Shown one piece after another: positions 1-8,260 of a stretch of DNA of 64,000 bases. Source of the stretch: an uncultured Clostridia bacterium (GTDB taxonomy: Bacteria; Bacillota; Clostridia; Christensenellales; Borkfalkiaceae); the NCBI GenBank assembly GCA_947595585.1, contig CANQET010000006.1, positions 40,290-104,289 on the forward strand. Reading direction: 5' to 3'. The notes under the pieces are model-generated. The model searched no databases. It was not told the DNA's origin and saw only the letters and a list, made by a program, of their open reading frames with translations. Each line of letters opens with the position of its first letter. Within the stretch, counting starts at the first letter, position 1. A program made the translations under genes and the position numbers.

Positions 1-700
1 AGTCAACCCCGAGCATCTCGAGGTCATCCCCTACCAACGGGAGCGCCTCGGGACCGAGACGGGGTTCATCGCCGTGAAGAGCAACTGCTCGCTGCAATCC
101 TATGTCCCCCTTCTGCATCCCCTGCGGAAGTTCGGGATCCGCGAAGTGGCCGTATGCACCTATCAGGCGATCTCGGGAGCGGGCAAGACGTTCCGCACGA
201 TGCCCGAAATTATCGATAACATCCTCCCCTATATCGGGGGAGAAGAGGAGAAGAGCGAACAGGAGCCCCGCAAGATCTGGGGCAATCTTTCGGGGGGGAA
301 GATCGTCCCCTCGGAAGGGCCGAAGATCACGGCGCAGTGCCTTCGGGTGCCCGTATCCGACGGCCACACGGCGGCCGTATTCGTCTCCTTTGAGAAAAAG
401 CCTGCAAGGGAGGAGATCCTCGAGGCGTGGAAGACCTTCCGCGGGGCGCCGCAGGAGCTTTCCCTTCCCTCTGCGCCCAAGCAATTTTTGCATTACCTCG
501 AGGAGGACGACCGACCGCAGCCCAAGCTCGACCGCATGACGGAGGGCGGCATGGCGGTGACGGCGGGCAGACTTCGCGAAGACAACGTGTTCGATTGGAA
601 GTTCATCGGCTGTTCCCACAATACCCTGCGCGGGGCGGCCGGCGGGGCGGTGCTCCTTGCCGAGCTGTGCGCGGCCAAGGGATATCTCGTTCGAAAATAG
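1..700 (+). CDS. asd: Aspartate-semialdehyde dehydrogenase, 3' part
   Basis: The gene enters from the left edge, open in frame from base 2, and stops with TAG at 698-700. It reduces aspartyl phosphate to aspartate semialdehyde, the branch point to lysine/DAP, threonine and methionine. The visible 232 residues contain the catalytic cysteine in SNCS (codon 86-88) and the C-terminal GCSHNTLRGAAGG segment, which is typical of the archaeal/fungal-like Asd class rather than the E. coli class. The N-terminal NADP-binding half lies outside the window. dapA follows after 29 bases, so asd-dapA-dapB is one operon for diaminopimelate synthesis. The family call rests on recognised motifs, not on a search. 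Confidence 0.93.
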   Translation, partial: VNPEHLEVIPYQRERLGTETGFIAVKSNCSLQSYVPLLHPLRKFGIREVAVCTYQAISGAGKTFRTMPEIIDNILPYIGGEEEKSEQEPRKIWGNLSGGKIVPSEGPKITAQCLRVPVSDGHTAAVFVSFEKKPAREEILEAWKTFRGAPQELSLPSAPKQFLHYLEEDDRPQPKLDRMTEGGMAVTAGRLREDNVFDWKFIGCSHNTLRGAAGGAVLLAELCAAKGYLVRK

Positions 701-729
701 CACATGGGGTGCGAAAACGGAGGTCTCAT

Positions 730-1617
730 ATGAAATTTTTGCACGGAAGCGCCACGGCGCTCATCACGCCCTTTACGCAAGACGGCGTAAATTTTGCGGC
801 GCTTGAAAAGATCCTGTTCTATCAGATGCAGGGCGGCACGGATGCCGTCGTCATCCTCGGGACGACGGGCGAGCCCGCCACCATGACGGAGGCAGAAAAG
901 GAGGAAGTCATCCGCTTCTGCGTCGAAAAGGTCGCGGGGCACATGCGGGTCGTCGTCGGCACGGGCAGCAATTGCACGCAGCATGCTGTAGAGGCGACGC
1001 GCCTTGCCGAGCGGCTCGGGGCAGACGGCGTGCTTGCCGTAACCCCATACTACAATAAATGCACGCAGGAGGGCATCGTCCGCTACTATACGGCGGTGTG
1101 CGCGGCGACTTCGCTTCCCGTGATCGCATACAACGTCCCCCCGCGGACGGGCGTGAACATCCTTCCCGCGACCGCCCAAAGGATCGCGGAGATCTCCAAC
1201 CTCGCGGGCATCAAGGAGGCGAGCGGGAACATGGCGCAGGTGCTCGAGACCATGCGCCTTTGCCGCGGCGGGTGCGATATCTATTCGGGCGAGGACGCCC
1301 TGAACCTTCCCATTCTGCTCTCGGGCGGGGAGGCGGTCATCTCCGTCGTCTCCAATCTCGCCCCGCGGCAGGTGAAAGCGCTCACGGAGTACGCGCTCTC
1401 GGGCGATCTTCCCGCGGCGCGGAAGGCTTCGGAGGCCCTCCTTCCCCTCGCTTCGGCGTGCTTTGCTGAAGTCAACCCCATCCCCGTAAAATACGGCATG
1501 AACCTTCTCGGATTTGCGGCGGGGCTCCCCCGCGAACCGCTCACCGAGCTCTCTTTTGCATATAGGCCCCACCTCGTTTCCGCGATGCAAGCCATAGGGC
1601 TGGAGGTGAAAGCATGA
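730..1617 (+). CDS. dapA: 4-hydroxy-tetrahydrodipicolinate synthase
   Basis: DapA condenses aspartate semialdehyde with pyruvate, the first committed step of lysine/DAP synthesis in the cytoplasm. The protein has 295 residues, normal for the family. Visible residues are the TT pair at 45-46, the catalytic tyrosine in YNVPPRTG (Tyr134) and the Schiff-base lysine in GIKEASG (Lys162). The frame is open far upstream, but the ATG at 730 has a good GGAGG six bases before it and begins at the conserved N-terminus, so I start there. The stop overlaps the dapB start by four bases (ATGA), which suggests translational coupling. Confidence 0.97.
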   Translation: MKFLHGSATALITPFTQDGVNFAALEKILFYQMQGGTDAVVILGTTGEPATMTEAEKEEVIRFCVEKVAGHMRVVVGTGSNCTQHAVEATRLAERLGADGVLAVTPYYNKCTQEGIVRYYTAVCAATSLPVIAYNVPPRTGVNILPATAQRIAEISNLAGIKEASGNMAQVLETMRLCRGGCDIYSGEDALNLPILLSGGEAVISVVSNLAPRQVKALTEYALSGDLPAARKASEALLPLASACFAEVNPIPVKYGMNLLGFAAGLPREPLTELSFAYRPHLVSAMQAIGLEVKA

Positions 1618-2366
1618 AGATCCTCCTCGTCGGCGCCTGCGGCAGGATGGGGCGGGAAGTGAGCGCGCTTGCGCCTTCCCGCGGGCATGAAGTGGTGTGC
1701 GGCGTAGACCTCTCCCCCGCTCAAATGCCCTACCCCGTATACACTTCTTTTGGTGAGATCCGTGAAAATTTCGACGTCATCATCGACTTCTCCTCGGCGG
1801 CGGGGCTTCCCCTCGTCCTCGGCTATGCGAAGGAAAAGCGGCTCCCCCTTCTTCTCGCTGCGACGGGTTACGGCGAGGAAGACCGCGCGCGCATCGAAGC
1901 CGCGGCGAAGACGATCCCCGTCTTCCAGACGGGCAACCTCTCCCTCGGCATCAACCTTCTGCAGTCGCTCGTAAGACGGGCGGCCGCCGTGCTCGGCGAG
2001 GAATTCGATATCGAGATCGTCGAACGGCATCATAACCAAAAGAAAGACGCCCCCTCCGGCACCGCGCTCATGCTTGCAAAGAGCGCCGAAGAGGGCTCGG
2101 GCGGCAAAAAGAAATTGGTCTTTGGGCGGGAAGGCAGGCTCTGCCCGCGCGAACAGGGCGAGATCGGCCTCCATGCCGTGCGCGGCGGAAATATCGTCGG
2201 CGAGCACGAGGTGATGTTCGCGGGCGAGGATGAGATCGTCACCCTCTCCCACTCCGCACGCAGCAGAAAGGTGTTCGCCGCGGGCGCTTTGAAGGCCGCA
2301 AGTTGGCTGATCGCAAAACCTGCGGGGAAGTATTCGATGGACGACCTGCTCGAGGAGCTTTTCTGA
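1614..2366 (+). CDS. dapB: 4-hydroxy-tetrahydrodipicolinate reductase
   Basis: DapB reduces the DapA product to tetrahydrodipicolinate with NAD(P)H. The protein has 250 residues. The nucleotide-binding loop GACGRMG lies at residues 7-13, and the catalytic stretch with His139, His140, Lys144 and the SGT turn (148-150) is intact. It is coupled to dapA through an ATGA overlap and is the last gene of the asd-dapA-dapB operon. The next DAP enzymes, dapL and dapF, are 12-16 kb away in the purA operon, so the pathway is split but the window still covers most of the aminotransferase route. No terminator was found directly after the stop. Confidence 0.96.
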   Translation: MKILLVGACGRMGREVSALAPSRGHEVVCGVDLSPAQMPYPVYTSFGEIRENFDVIIDFSSAAGLPLVLGYAKEKRLPLLLAATGYGEEDRARIEAAAKTIPVFQTGNLSLGINLLQSLVRRAAAVLGEEFDIEIVERHHNQKKDAPSGTALMLAKSAEEGSGGKKKLVFGREGRLCPREQGEIGLHAVRGGNIVGEHEVMFAGEDEIVTLSHSARSRKVFAAGALKAASWLIAKPAGKYSMDDLLEELF

Positions 2367-2417
2367 AGTCCCTTTGCGGTGACAGAAATTTTTTTCCGAA
2401 AATCCGCGCATTATCGC

Positions 2418-2446
2418 TTGACGAAATTCTTCTTTTCCTCTATACT
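2418..2446 (+). promoter_or_regulatory. Promoter of tRNA-Thr
   Basis: The -35 hexamer TTGACG (2418-2423) and the -10 hexamer TATACT (2441-2446) are separated by exactly 17 bases. The predicted start lies about 25 bases before the mature tRNA. No open reading frame lies between dapB and the tRNA, so this promoter probably drives the tRNA alone. Confidence 0.75.
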
Positions 2447-2475
2447 GTTAAGGTGTCCGCAAAGCGGCGGCCCAC

Positions 2476-2551
<76 letters not shown>

Positions 2552-2552
2552 A

Positions 2553-2587
2553 AAAAGAGACGCTTTCAAAAGCGTCTCTTTTTTTTC
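2553..2587. terminator. Bidirectional intrinsic terminator
   Basis: GAGACGCTTT and AAAGCGTCTC form a ten-pair stem with a two-base loop. A-rich sequence lies on the left and a run of eight T on the right. It ends the tRNA transcript on the plus strand and can also end the GH3-GH13 operon on the minus strand, whose last stop is at 2596. Confidence 0.9.
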
Positions 2588-2595
2588 TGTAAATT

Positions 2596-3906
2596 TTACT
2601 TCCGCAAGAGGATGCAGGAAGAAAACGGCGGAAGACGGATCTCGTTGAGACTGCACACTTCCCCCGTGAGAAGATCTACCCCCTCCCCCGCTTCGGCGCA
2701 CATGACGGGTTCGCCGTCCGAGATGTTGATCGCAACGACGATCTCCTCGTTTCCGAAGGTCCGAAGAAAGGAAAAGTACTTATTGGAGAGCGTCGCCTTG
2801 CGGTAGCTCCCGTAGTGCAGGGCGGGATGCGCGGCCTTGATCGCGGCAAGCATACGGATGTGGGCATAGAGGTCCTCGGCGCGGCGGGGGATCTCGTCGA
2901 TGCACGGGCGGAGGCGGTAGTCCCCATCGGACTTATCCCCCTCCGCGGCGTATTCGGAGCCGTAATAAATACAGGGGATCCCCGGTATCGTGAAGAGGAG
3001 CGTGTAGAGATTTTTGAGGTTGCGCCGCTCTTTGAGCGCCGTCGCGGCGCGGATCACATCGTGGTTATCGACGAAGTTGAAGAGGTGCTTCCCCGTGCAG
3101 AGCGCCCAAGGAAGATCGGCAAAGAGCCGCGTGAGGGAATGCTCGATCTCGAAGAGATTTTCGGAGTTGAAGGCCGAGATCATGCCCTTGAAACACTCGT
3201 AATTCGTCGCCGAATCCAGCCGCTCGGGGACAATGTTCTGCACGAAATTCTGCAGGTGGATGACTTCGCCCATGAGGAAGAAGTCCCTCTTTTCTTGCCC
3301 TGCGGTGCGGCGGATCATCTCCATGAACCACGGCGGGAGCAGGTAGCCCACGTCGAGGCGGAGCCCATCGATATCGAATTCACGGATCCAGAAACGCACG
3401 GCGTCCATGAGGTAATTCTGCACTTCGGGGTGCTCGAGGCGGAGCTTCACGAGCTCGGCATGGCCCTCCCAATCGGCATAGGAGAGGCCGTCGTTGTAGC
3501 GATCGTTGCCCCCGAAGTCGATGTAGAACCAAAAGCGCTTCTCCGTCCCCTCGCGGCGCGCAAGGACCTCCTGAAACGGGGCAAATTTGCGACCTGTGTG
3601 ATGAAAAACACCGTCGAGGACGACGCGGATCCCCGCCTGATGGAAGGAAGATATGAGGCGCTTTAAGTCTGCATTGGTGCCGAGACGGCGGTCGACGGTG
3701 AAGGGATCCACCGTATCGTAGCCGTGGCGTTCGCTCTCGAAGAGCGGATTCAAGAGGACGGCGCCGACGCCGAGATCTTTGAGCCGCCCGATCTCCCGTT
3801 CGATCTTTGCAAGGCGGTGGCGGATCTCGCCGAAGTCGTTTTCCCGCTCCGCACCGCAGAACCCGAGCGGGTAGATCTGATAAAACGTGCATTCATCGAA
3901 CCACAT
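2596..3906 (-). CDS. GH13 alpha-amylase family glycosidase
   Basis: This is a 436-residue cytoplasmic glycosidase with no signal peptide. The four GH13 signature regions are visible: DGVFHH near residue 98-103, GLRLDV with nucleophile Asp185, the acid/base Glu214 in MGEVIH, and the stabiliser Asp283 in FVDNHD. Its compact size and N-terminal YQIYPLGF suggest a neopullulanase or cyclomaltodextrinase-like enzyme acting on imported maltodextrins, but the substrate is not proven. The start overlaps the end of the upstream GH3 gene by 14 bases and has GGGGAGAG before it, so the two glycosidases are co-translated from one operon. Confidence 0.92.
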   Translation of the reverse strand: MWFDECTFYQIYPLGFCGAERENDFGEIRHRLAKIEREIGRLKDLGVGAVLLNPLFESERHGYDTVDPFTVDRRLGTNADLKRLISSFHQAGIRVVLDGVFHHTGRKFAPFQEVLARREGTEKRFWFYIDFGGNDRYNDGLSYADWEGHAELVKLRLEHPEVQNYLMDAVRFWIREFDIDGLRLDVGYLLPPWFMEMIRRTAGQEKRDFFLMGEVIHLQNFVQNIVPERLDSATNYECFKGMISAFNSENLFEIEHSLTRLFADLPWALCTGKHLFNFVDNHDVIRAATALKERRNLKNLYTLLFTIPGIPCIYYGSEYAAEGDKSDGDYRLRPCIDEIPRRAEDLYAHIRMLAAIKAAHPALHYGSYRKATLSNKYFSFLRTFGNEEIVVAINISDGEPVMCAEAGEGVDLLTGEVCSLNEIRLPPFSSCILLRK

Positions 3907-6214
3907 TGCTCTCTCCCCTGCAGGCAGCGCTCATTCGTACGGCCGAGAGGACTTCTTCGGCATTTTGCTGAAGCTCACCGAGCGTGAGGCCCTCCCTCTG
4001 TTTGCGCGAACGAAGTACACCGCCGTGCTGCATTTTCTTGCCGAGGAAGCCGCCGCCCGGCATGAGGACATTCACGCCCGCACGGATCCTATAGGCATTG
4101 TTTTTGATATGTTTGAACTCGGGGCTCGCCGCCTTCTGCATATACCAATCGGTGACGACGCAGCCCTCGAACTTCCATTCCCCGCGGAGCACCCCCCGCA
4201 CGAGGCGGTAGTTGTAGTGCGCGTAGACGCCGTTGACTTTGTTATACGACGTCATCAAAAAGTGCGGATGACTCTCCTTGACGCAGATCTCGAAACCGTA
4301 TAAATACAGCTCGCGGAGGGCACGTTCGGAGAGGACGCTATCGCACTTGTTGCGGCGGAACTCGCGGTTGTTGCAGGCGAAGTGCTTGGGGCAGGCCGAG
4401 GCGCCGACGCTCTGCACGCCCCGCACGGCCGCCGCGGCGATCTTGCCCGAGAGGAGCGGATCTTCCGAATAATACTCGAAATTTCTGCCGCACAAGGGGT
4501 CCCTATGCAGATTTAACGCGGGTGCGAGCAAGACGTGCGCCCCAAGCTCCGCCATTTCCCTTCCCACGGCGGCGTAGACTTCTTCGACGAGATCTTCATC
4601 GAACGTTGCGGCGAGGAGCGTCGCGATGGGAAGAAGCGATGCCCCCGCGAAGAGACGGATCCCCGAGGGGCCGTCGACCATCGTCACGGGAGGGACGCCG
4701 AGCGCTTGCAGCTCCTTTGTCACCCCGCCCATGACGCCCGCATTGCCGCGGGGCCCGAGCGGCGAATCCATCTTGAGCGCCCCGCGGGAGAGCGCTTCGA
4801 GCGCCTGTTCCGAGAGCCCCGCGACAAAGCGCGAAAGCGGGACCTCCCCCGTCTGCACCTTCTCGAAGGGGACGGGCGGCTGTTTGGGATAGGCCGCGGG
4901 AAGCGCTTCGAGGATGCGCGGGCGAAGGTCGCAGGAGAGGATATCGCTGCAGGCCTCGACGACCTGATCCGTATCGGCCGTAAACTTCCCCGCGGACGGG
5001 GCGCTTCGGACGTCGAATCCCGCAAAGATCTCATACTCCCCCGCCATGCGCACAAAGGCGTGCTGTGCCTCGGAATAGACGCAAAATGCACGGATGGGGA
5101 CGGAAATCTCGCCGCGCTCCTCTTCGCCCGGGGAAATTTCCGCCGTCTTACGGAAGGCGACGAGCTCCCTTGCGGGTACGCCGCACGCACAGGGCGGCTT
5201 GCGGACGTAGACCTCGACGACCGTCCTTCCCGCACGCGCACCCGTGTTGCGGACGCGGTATGTGAGCACGCCGTCAGCATAGTCCGCCTTGATGCAGAAC
5301 TCGGTATACCCCAGCCCGTAGCCGAAGGGATAGACGACCTTTTCGGGCGCATTCGTCTCAAAAGCCCGGTAGCCTATGTAGATATCTTCGCGGTAGCGGA
5401 CGGTATCGGGGTCGAAAAAGTTGTCGCACGTGGGGTAATCACGATAGGTCTTTGCGATCGTATCGGGGAGCCTTCCGCGGGGCTCGCGTCTTCCGAGGAG
5501 AAGGTCCGTACAGGCATTGCCTGCCTCCATCCCCCCTTGGTAGAGCATGAGAAGGGCGTTGGGGCGATCGTCTGCGAAGAGCGAAAAGTCGATGAGCCCG
5601 CCCGTGTTGAGCAGTACGGCAACGCGGGCAAATTTGCGTTTGAGGGCGGCATAGAGCGATCTTTCGGCTTCGGTGAGAAGAAAACTGCCCGCGGAAAGTT
5701 CGCTGTCCATATCCTCGCCCGCCGCCCGTCCGAAGACGACGACGGCGGTATCCGTCTCGGCGGCCGCCGCCACGAGAAGCGCTTCGGGGCATGCGGGTTC
5801 GGGGTATGAAAAGGCCCAATTCCCCCATCCGCCCCGCTTCACCGCGTGTTCCTTTTCGTAGGCGCGATAGAAGTCGGAGACGCAAGAAACGATGGGGGCC
5901 CCCGCCCGTTCCAAGCCCTCGAGGATGCTGACGGTATACGGGCAAGAGACATCCCCGCCCGAGCCGTAGCCCGAATAGAAGGTATCGATCTGCGTCCTTC
6001 CGAACAGGGCGAATTTCCCATGAAGGGGAAGCGTCCCGTCGTTTTCGAGCAAGACGGCGCCCTCGCAGGCCGTACGGCGGAGAAGTTCGGCCGTCGCCTC
6101 GTCAACTTTTCCGCTGCGGCGGGCATTCTCCCGCTGTGCGATGGGGCCGTTTTTCAGGCGAAAATAGATCCCTGCGGCGAATCCTTTGAGCCGCTGTGCA
6201 AGCGATCTCGGCAT
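3893..6214 (-). CDS. GH3 beta-glycosidase, domain-permuted type
   Basis: This protein of 773 residues hydrolyses beta-linked gluco- or xylo-oligosaccharides. The domain order is reversed relative to ordinary GH3 enzymes. The C-terminal-type alpha/beta sandwich comes first (about 40-240), then a fibronectin-III-like part, then the catalytic TIM-barrel-type domain at the C-terminus with nucleophile Asp689 in VVTDWY. Permuted GH3 enzymes are known from rumen clostridia such as Butyrivibrio and Ruminococcus. There is no secretion signal, so it probably works on imported sugars. I start at the ATG at 6214, which has GGAGG at good spacing, and not at an in-frame ATG 25 codons upstream, which lies inside the promoter region. 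Confidence 0.93.
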   Translation of the reverse strand: MPRSLAQRLKGFAAGIYFRLKNGPIAQRENARRSGKVDEATAELLRRTACEGAVLLENDGTLPLHGKFALFGRTQIDTFYSGYGSGGDVSCPYTVSILEGLERAGAPIVSCVSDFYRAYEKEHAVKRGGWGNWAFSYPEPACPEALLVAAAAETDTAVVVFGRAAGEDMDSELSAGSFLLTEAERSLYAALKRKFARVAVLLNTGGLIDFSLFADDRPNALLMLYQGGMEAGNACTDLLLGRREPRGRLPDTIAKTYRDYPTCDNFFDPDTVRYREDIYIGYRAFETNAPEKVVYPFGYGLGYTEFCIKADYADGVLTYRVRNTGARAGRTVVEVYVRKPPCACGVPARELVAFRKTAEISPGEEERGEISVPIRAFCVYSEAQHAFVRMAGEYEIFAGFDVRSAPSAGKFTADTDQVVEACSDILSCDLRPRILEALPAAYPKQPPVPFEKVQTGEVPLSRFVAGLSEQALEALSRGALKMDSPLGPRGNAGVMGGVTKELQALGVPPVTMVDGPSGIRLFAGASLLPIATLLAATFDEDLVEEVYAAVGREMAELGAHVLLAPALNLHRDPLCGRNFEYYSEDPLLSGKIAAAAVRGVQSVGASACPKHFACNNREFRRNKCDSVLSERALRELYLYGFEICVKESHPHFLMTSYNKVNGVYAHYNYRLVRGVLRGEWKFEGCVVTDWYMQKAASPEFKHIKNNAYRIRAGVNVLMPGGGFLGKKMQHGGVLRSRKQREGLTLGELQQNAEEVLSAVRMSAACRGESNVVR

Positions 6215-6232
6215 AATTCCCTCCTCGGCTTT

Positions 6233-6261
6233 ATCATAGCACAAGCGCGGCGGACTGTCAA
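6233..6261 (-). promoter_or_regulatory. Promoter of the GH3-GH13 operon
   Basis: On the minus strand, TTGACA (6256-6261) and TATGAT (6233-6238) are separated by 17 bases. This is close to the sigma-A consensus. It lies back to back with the aminopeptidase promoter, leaving only about 22 bases between the two -35 boxes. Confidence 0.85.
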
Positions 6262-6283
6262 GGATGAAATCGCATGAGAATGG

Positions 6284-6312
6284 TTGCATTCCGCAAAAAA
6301 ATCATGTATAAT
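6284..6312 (+). promoter_or_regulatory. Promoter of the M18 aminopeptidase gene
   Basis: TTGCAT (6284-6289), a 17-base spacer and a perfect TATAAT (6307-6312) precede the start codon by 22 bases. The short leader carries GAGG as the ribosome binding site. Confidence 0.85.
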
Positions 6313-6334
6313 AAGAAAAAAACGAGGTACGCTT

Positions 6335-7573
6335 ATGCAGACGCTCATTCCCTTTTTGAAGTCGTATACCGCCTTCCACGCCGTGGAAAACTGTGCCGCT
6401 CTCCTGCGGGATGCGGGCTTTTCCGAGCTCGAAGAGAGCAAGCCTTGGCAGCTCGAAGACGGGAAGGCCTATTTCGTCGTGCGCGGCGGGAGCAGTATCA
6501 TCGCCTTCCGCTATGCGGCGGGCGGGGCCTTCCGCATCATCGCCACGCATACCGATTCCCCCTGCTTCAAGCTCAAGGCGAACTGCGTGCTCGCGGATGA
6601 GCGCTATACCCGTCTCAATGCGGAGCCCTACGGCGGAGGACTGTGGTATACCTTCTTCGACCGTCCGCTCGCGATCGCGGGGCGGAAGATCCGCGCGGCG
6701 GAGGGCGTACTCCGAGAAGAATTATATACGTCCCCCTACTTCGTGACCATTCCCTCGCTTGCCATCCACATGGCGCGGGAGGCGAACGACGGCTTTGCGC
6801 CCAATCTCCAGACCGAGCTTCCCCTCGCCGCGATCGGAAAACGGGAGCTTGCGGAGCTCTTCGACGGCGCCGCACAGGATCTCTTCCTCGCGCCTGCGAC
6901 CGAACCTTACTTCCTCGGAGAACAGGGCGAGCTGCTCTCCTCGCCCCGCCTCGATAACCTCACGGGCGTCTGCGCCTCGATGTGTGCCCTCAAAGAATGC
7001 GAAACGGGAAGCGAAACGTTGATCGCGGCCGCTTTCGATAGCGAAGAGATCGGGAGCCGCACACGGCAGGGCGCCGCGAGCGACTTCTTGGAGAGCGTGC
7101 TCCTTCGGATCGCAGCGGCGGAGAACATCGGCGATGCGGGCTATGCCCGGCGCATTGCGGGGAGCTTCCTCGTCTCCCTCGACAACGCGCATGCCCTGCA
7201 TCCCAATCACCCCGAGAAGTGCGATCTCACCAACAAACCCGTGCTCGGAGGCGGCATTGCCGTGAAGGGCCATGCGGGCGGGGCGTATACGACGGACGCC
7301 CTCTCCTTTGCCGTGATCGGGGAGATCTTCCGCCGTGCGGATGTAAAATACCAGACCTTCTACAACCGTTCGGATATGCGCAGCGGCTCGACGCTCGGCG
7401 CCATTTCTCTCGGCAAGGTGAGTATGCCCGCCGTCGACCTCGGCATCGCTCAGCTCGCCATGCACTCCGCCGTGGAGACGATGGCCGTCTCCGATTACGA
7501 AGAACTCGTGCGCGGATGCGCTGCCTTCTTCGCCGCCAGCTTCACCCTAGGAAGAGAAGTGCGGTTTGCGTGA
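6335..7573 (+). CDS. apeB: M18 family aminopeptidase
   Basis: This is a 412-residue cytoplasmic zinc aminopeptidase of the aspartyl-aminopeptidase family, which trims N-terminal residues from peptides. Metal ligands and signatures are in place: THTDSP (His72, Asp74), DNLTG, DSEEIGS, HPNHPEKCD and a late MHSAVE. The frame is open 17 codons further upstream, but that region contains the promoter. The ATG at 6335 follows GAGG and matches the usual N-terminus. The gene stands alone between its promoter and a strong palindrome at 7598-7627. Substrate preference (Asp/Glu or broader) cannot be read from sequence. Confidence 0.92.
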   Translation: MQTLIPFLKSYTAFHAVENCAALLRDAGFSELEESKPWQLEDGKAYFVVRGGSSIIAFRYAAGGAFRIIATHTDSPCFKLKANCVLADERYTRLNAEPYGGGLWYTFFDRPLAIAGRKIRAAEGVLREELYTSPYFVTIPSLAIHMAREANDGFAPNLQTELPLAAIGKRELAELFDGAAQDLFLAPATEPYFLGEQGELLSSPRLDNLTGVCASMCALKECETGSETLIAAAFDSEEIGSRTRQGAASDFLESVLLRIAAAENIGDAGYARRIAGSFLVSLDNAHALHPNHPEKCDLTNKPVLGGGIAVKGHAGGAYTTDALSFAVIGEIFRRADVKYQTFYNRSDMRSGSTLGAISLGKVSMPAVDLGIAQLAMHSAVETMAVSDYEELVRGCAAFFAASFTLGREVRFA

Positions 7574-7585
7574 GGATCCGGGAAT

Positions 7586-7627
7586 GAAAAAATTACACGT
7601 GTCCGTCCGCAGCTGCGGACGGGCACG
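7586..7627 (-). terminator. Long GC-rich hairpin, likely terminator of the tadA operon
   Basis: CGTGTCCGTCCGCAG (7598-7612) and its near-perfect complement (7613-7627) form a 15-pair palindrome with one G-T pair. Reading the minus strand, it is followed within five bases by a run of six T. This fits an intrinsic terminator for the CPBP-rlmH-M14-tadA operon. The plus side lacks a clear T run. Confidence 0.6.
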
Positions 7628-7659
7628 TTCGGTATGACGTGATTTGGGATGAGATCCCT

Positions 7660-7773
7660 CCTCCCTATCGGTCGTCGGGATGACGTCGGGGCGGTCGTCG
7701 GGATGACGCCGGGGCAGTCGTCGGGATGACGTCGGGCGGTGTCGGGTGACGTCGGGCGGTGTCGGGTGACGGG
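7660..7773. repeat. Short tandem repeat patch
   Basis: Three units of about 23 bases built on GTCGTCGGGATGACG begin at 7671, 7694 and 7717. They are followed by two exact 20-base copies of a GTCGGGCGGTGTCGGGTGAC unit (7731-7750, 7751-7770). The lead-in GAGATCCCTCCTCCCTA matches the end of the dispersed repeats found at about 27.0, 41.4 and 48.3 kb. No gene is seen here. Confidence 0.8.
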
Positions 7774-7776
7774 GGC

Positions 7777-8253
7777 TTAGCCGTCGGAGCTATGGGGATC
7801 CTTTTGCTTTTCGCGGAGGCGCATGTCGCGGAAGAAGGCGGAAAGAAGCGAAGAGCATTCCTCTTCCAGGATCCCCCCCTCCACTTCCACCGTGTGGTTG
7901 ACGAGGTTGGCCGCGGCGAGTTCGCGGGTGAGACTTCTGCCCTTTTGCTCATATGCGCCGAAGTACACCCGTTCGATGCGGGAATTGAGGATGGCCCCCA
8001 TGCACATCGGGCATGGCTCGAGGGTGACGTAGATCTCCGCGTCTTCGAGGCGCCAGCTGTGAAGCTTTCTGCAAGCGCGGTCGATCGCACGGATCTCGGC
8101 GTGCTGGGTCGCCATCTGCATCCGCGTACGAAGGTTGTACCCCCGCCCGATGATCTTCCCGCCGAGGACGACGACCGCTCCGATGGGGACCTCGCCGAGG
8201 TCGTTTGCCTTTTTTGCGAGGCGCAGGGCCTCACGCATGAATTTTTCCTGCAT
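7777..8253 (-). CDS. tadA: tRNA adenosine(34) deaminase
   Basis: TadA converts the wobble adenosine of tRNA-Arg(ACG) to inosine. The 158-residue protein shows the zinc deaminase signature His51-Ala-Glu53 and PCPMC with Cys81 and Cys84, plus the TadA-type N-terminus with EVPIGAVVV. The ATG has AGGAG before it. The gene starts seven bases after the stop of the M14 peptidase gene and closes the CPBP-rlmH-M14-tadA operon. Length and motifs fit the bacterial family well; a free nucleoside deaminase is unlikely. Confidence 0.94.
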   Translation of the reverse strand: MQEKFMREALRLAKKANDLGEVPIGAVVVLGGKIIGRGYNLRTRMQMATQHAEIRAIDRACRKLHSWRLEDAEIYVTLEPCPMCMGAILNSRIERVYFGAYEQKGRSLTRELAAANLVNHTVEVEGGILEEECSSLLSAFFRDMRLREKQKDPHSSDG

Positions 8254-8260
8254 AGTGCTC

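Noticed and set aside
493..1590. Long minus-strand open frame opposite dapA, and comparable long frames opposite pyrG, thrS, purA and the portal gene
   Set aside because: High-GC antisense shadows: no motifs, Arg/Ala-rich composition and no ribosome binding sites, while the sense frames are unmistakable genes.
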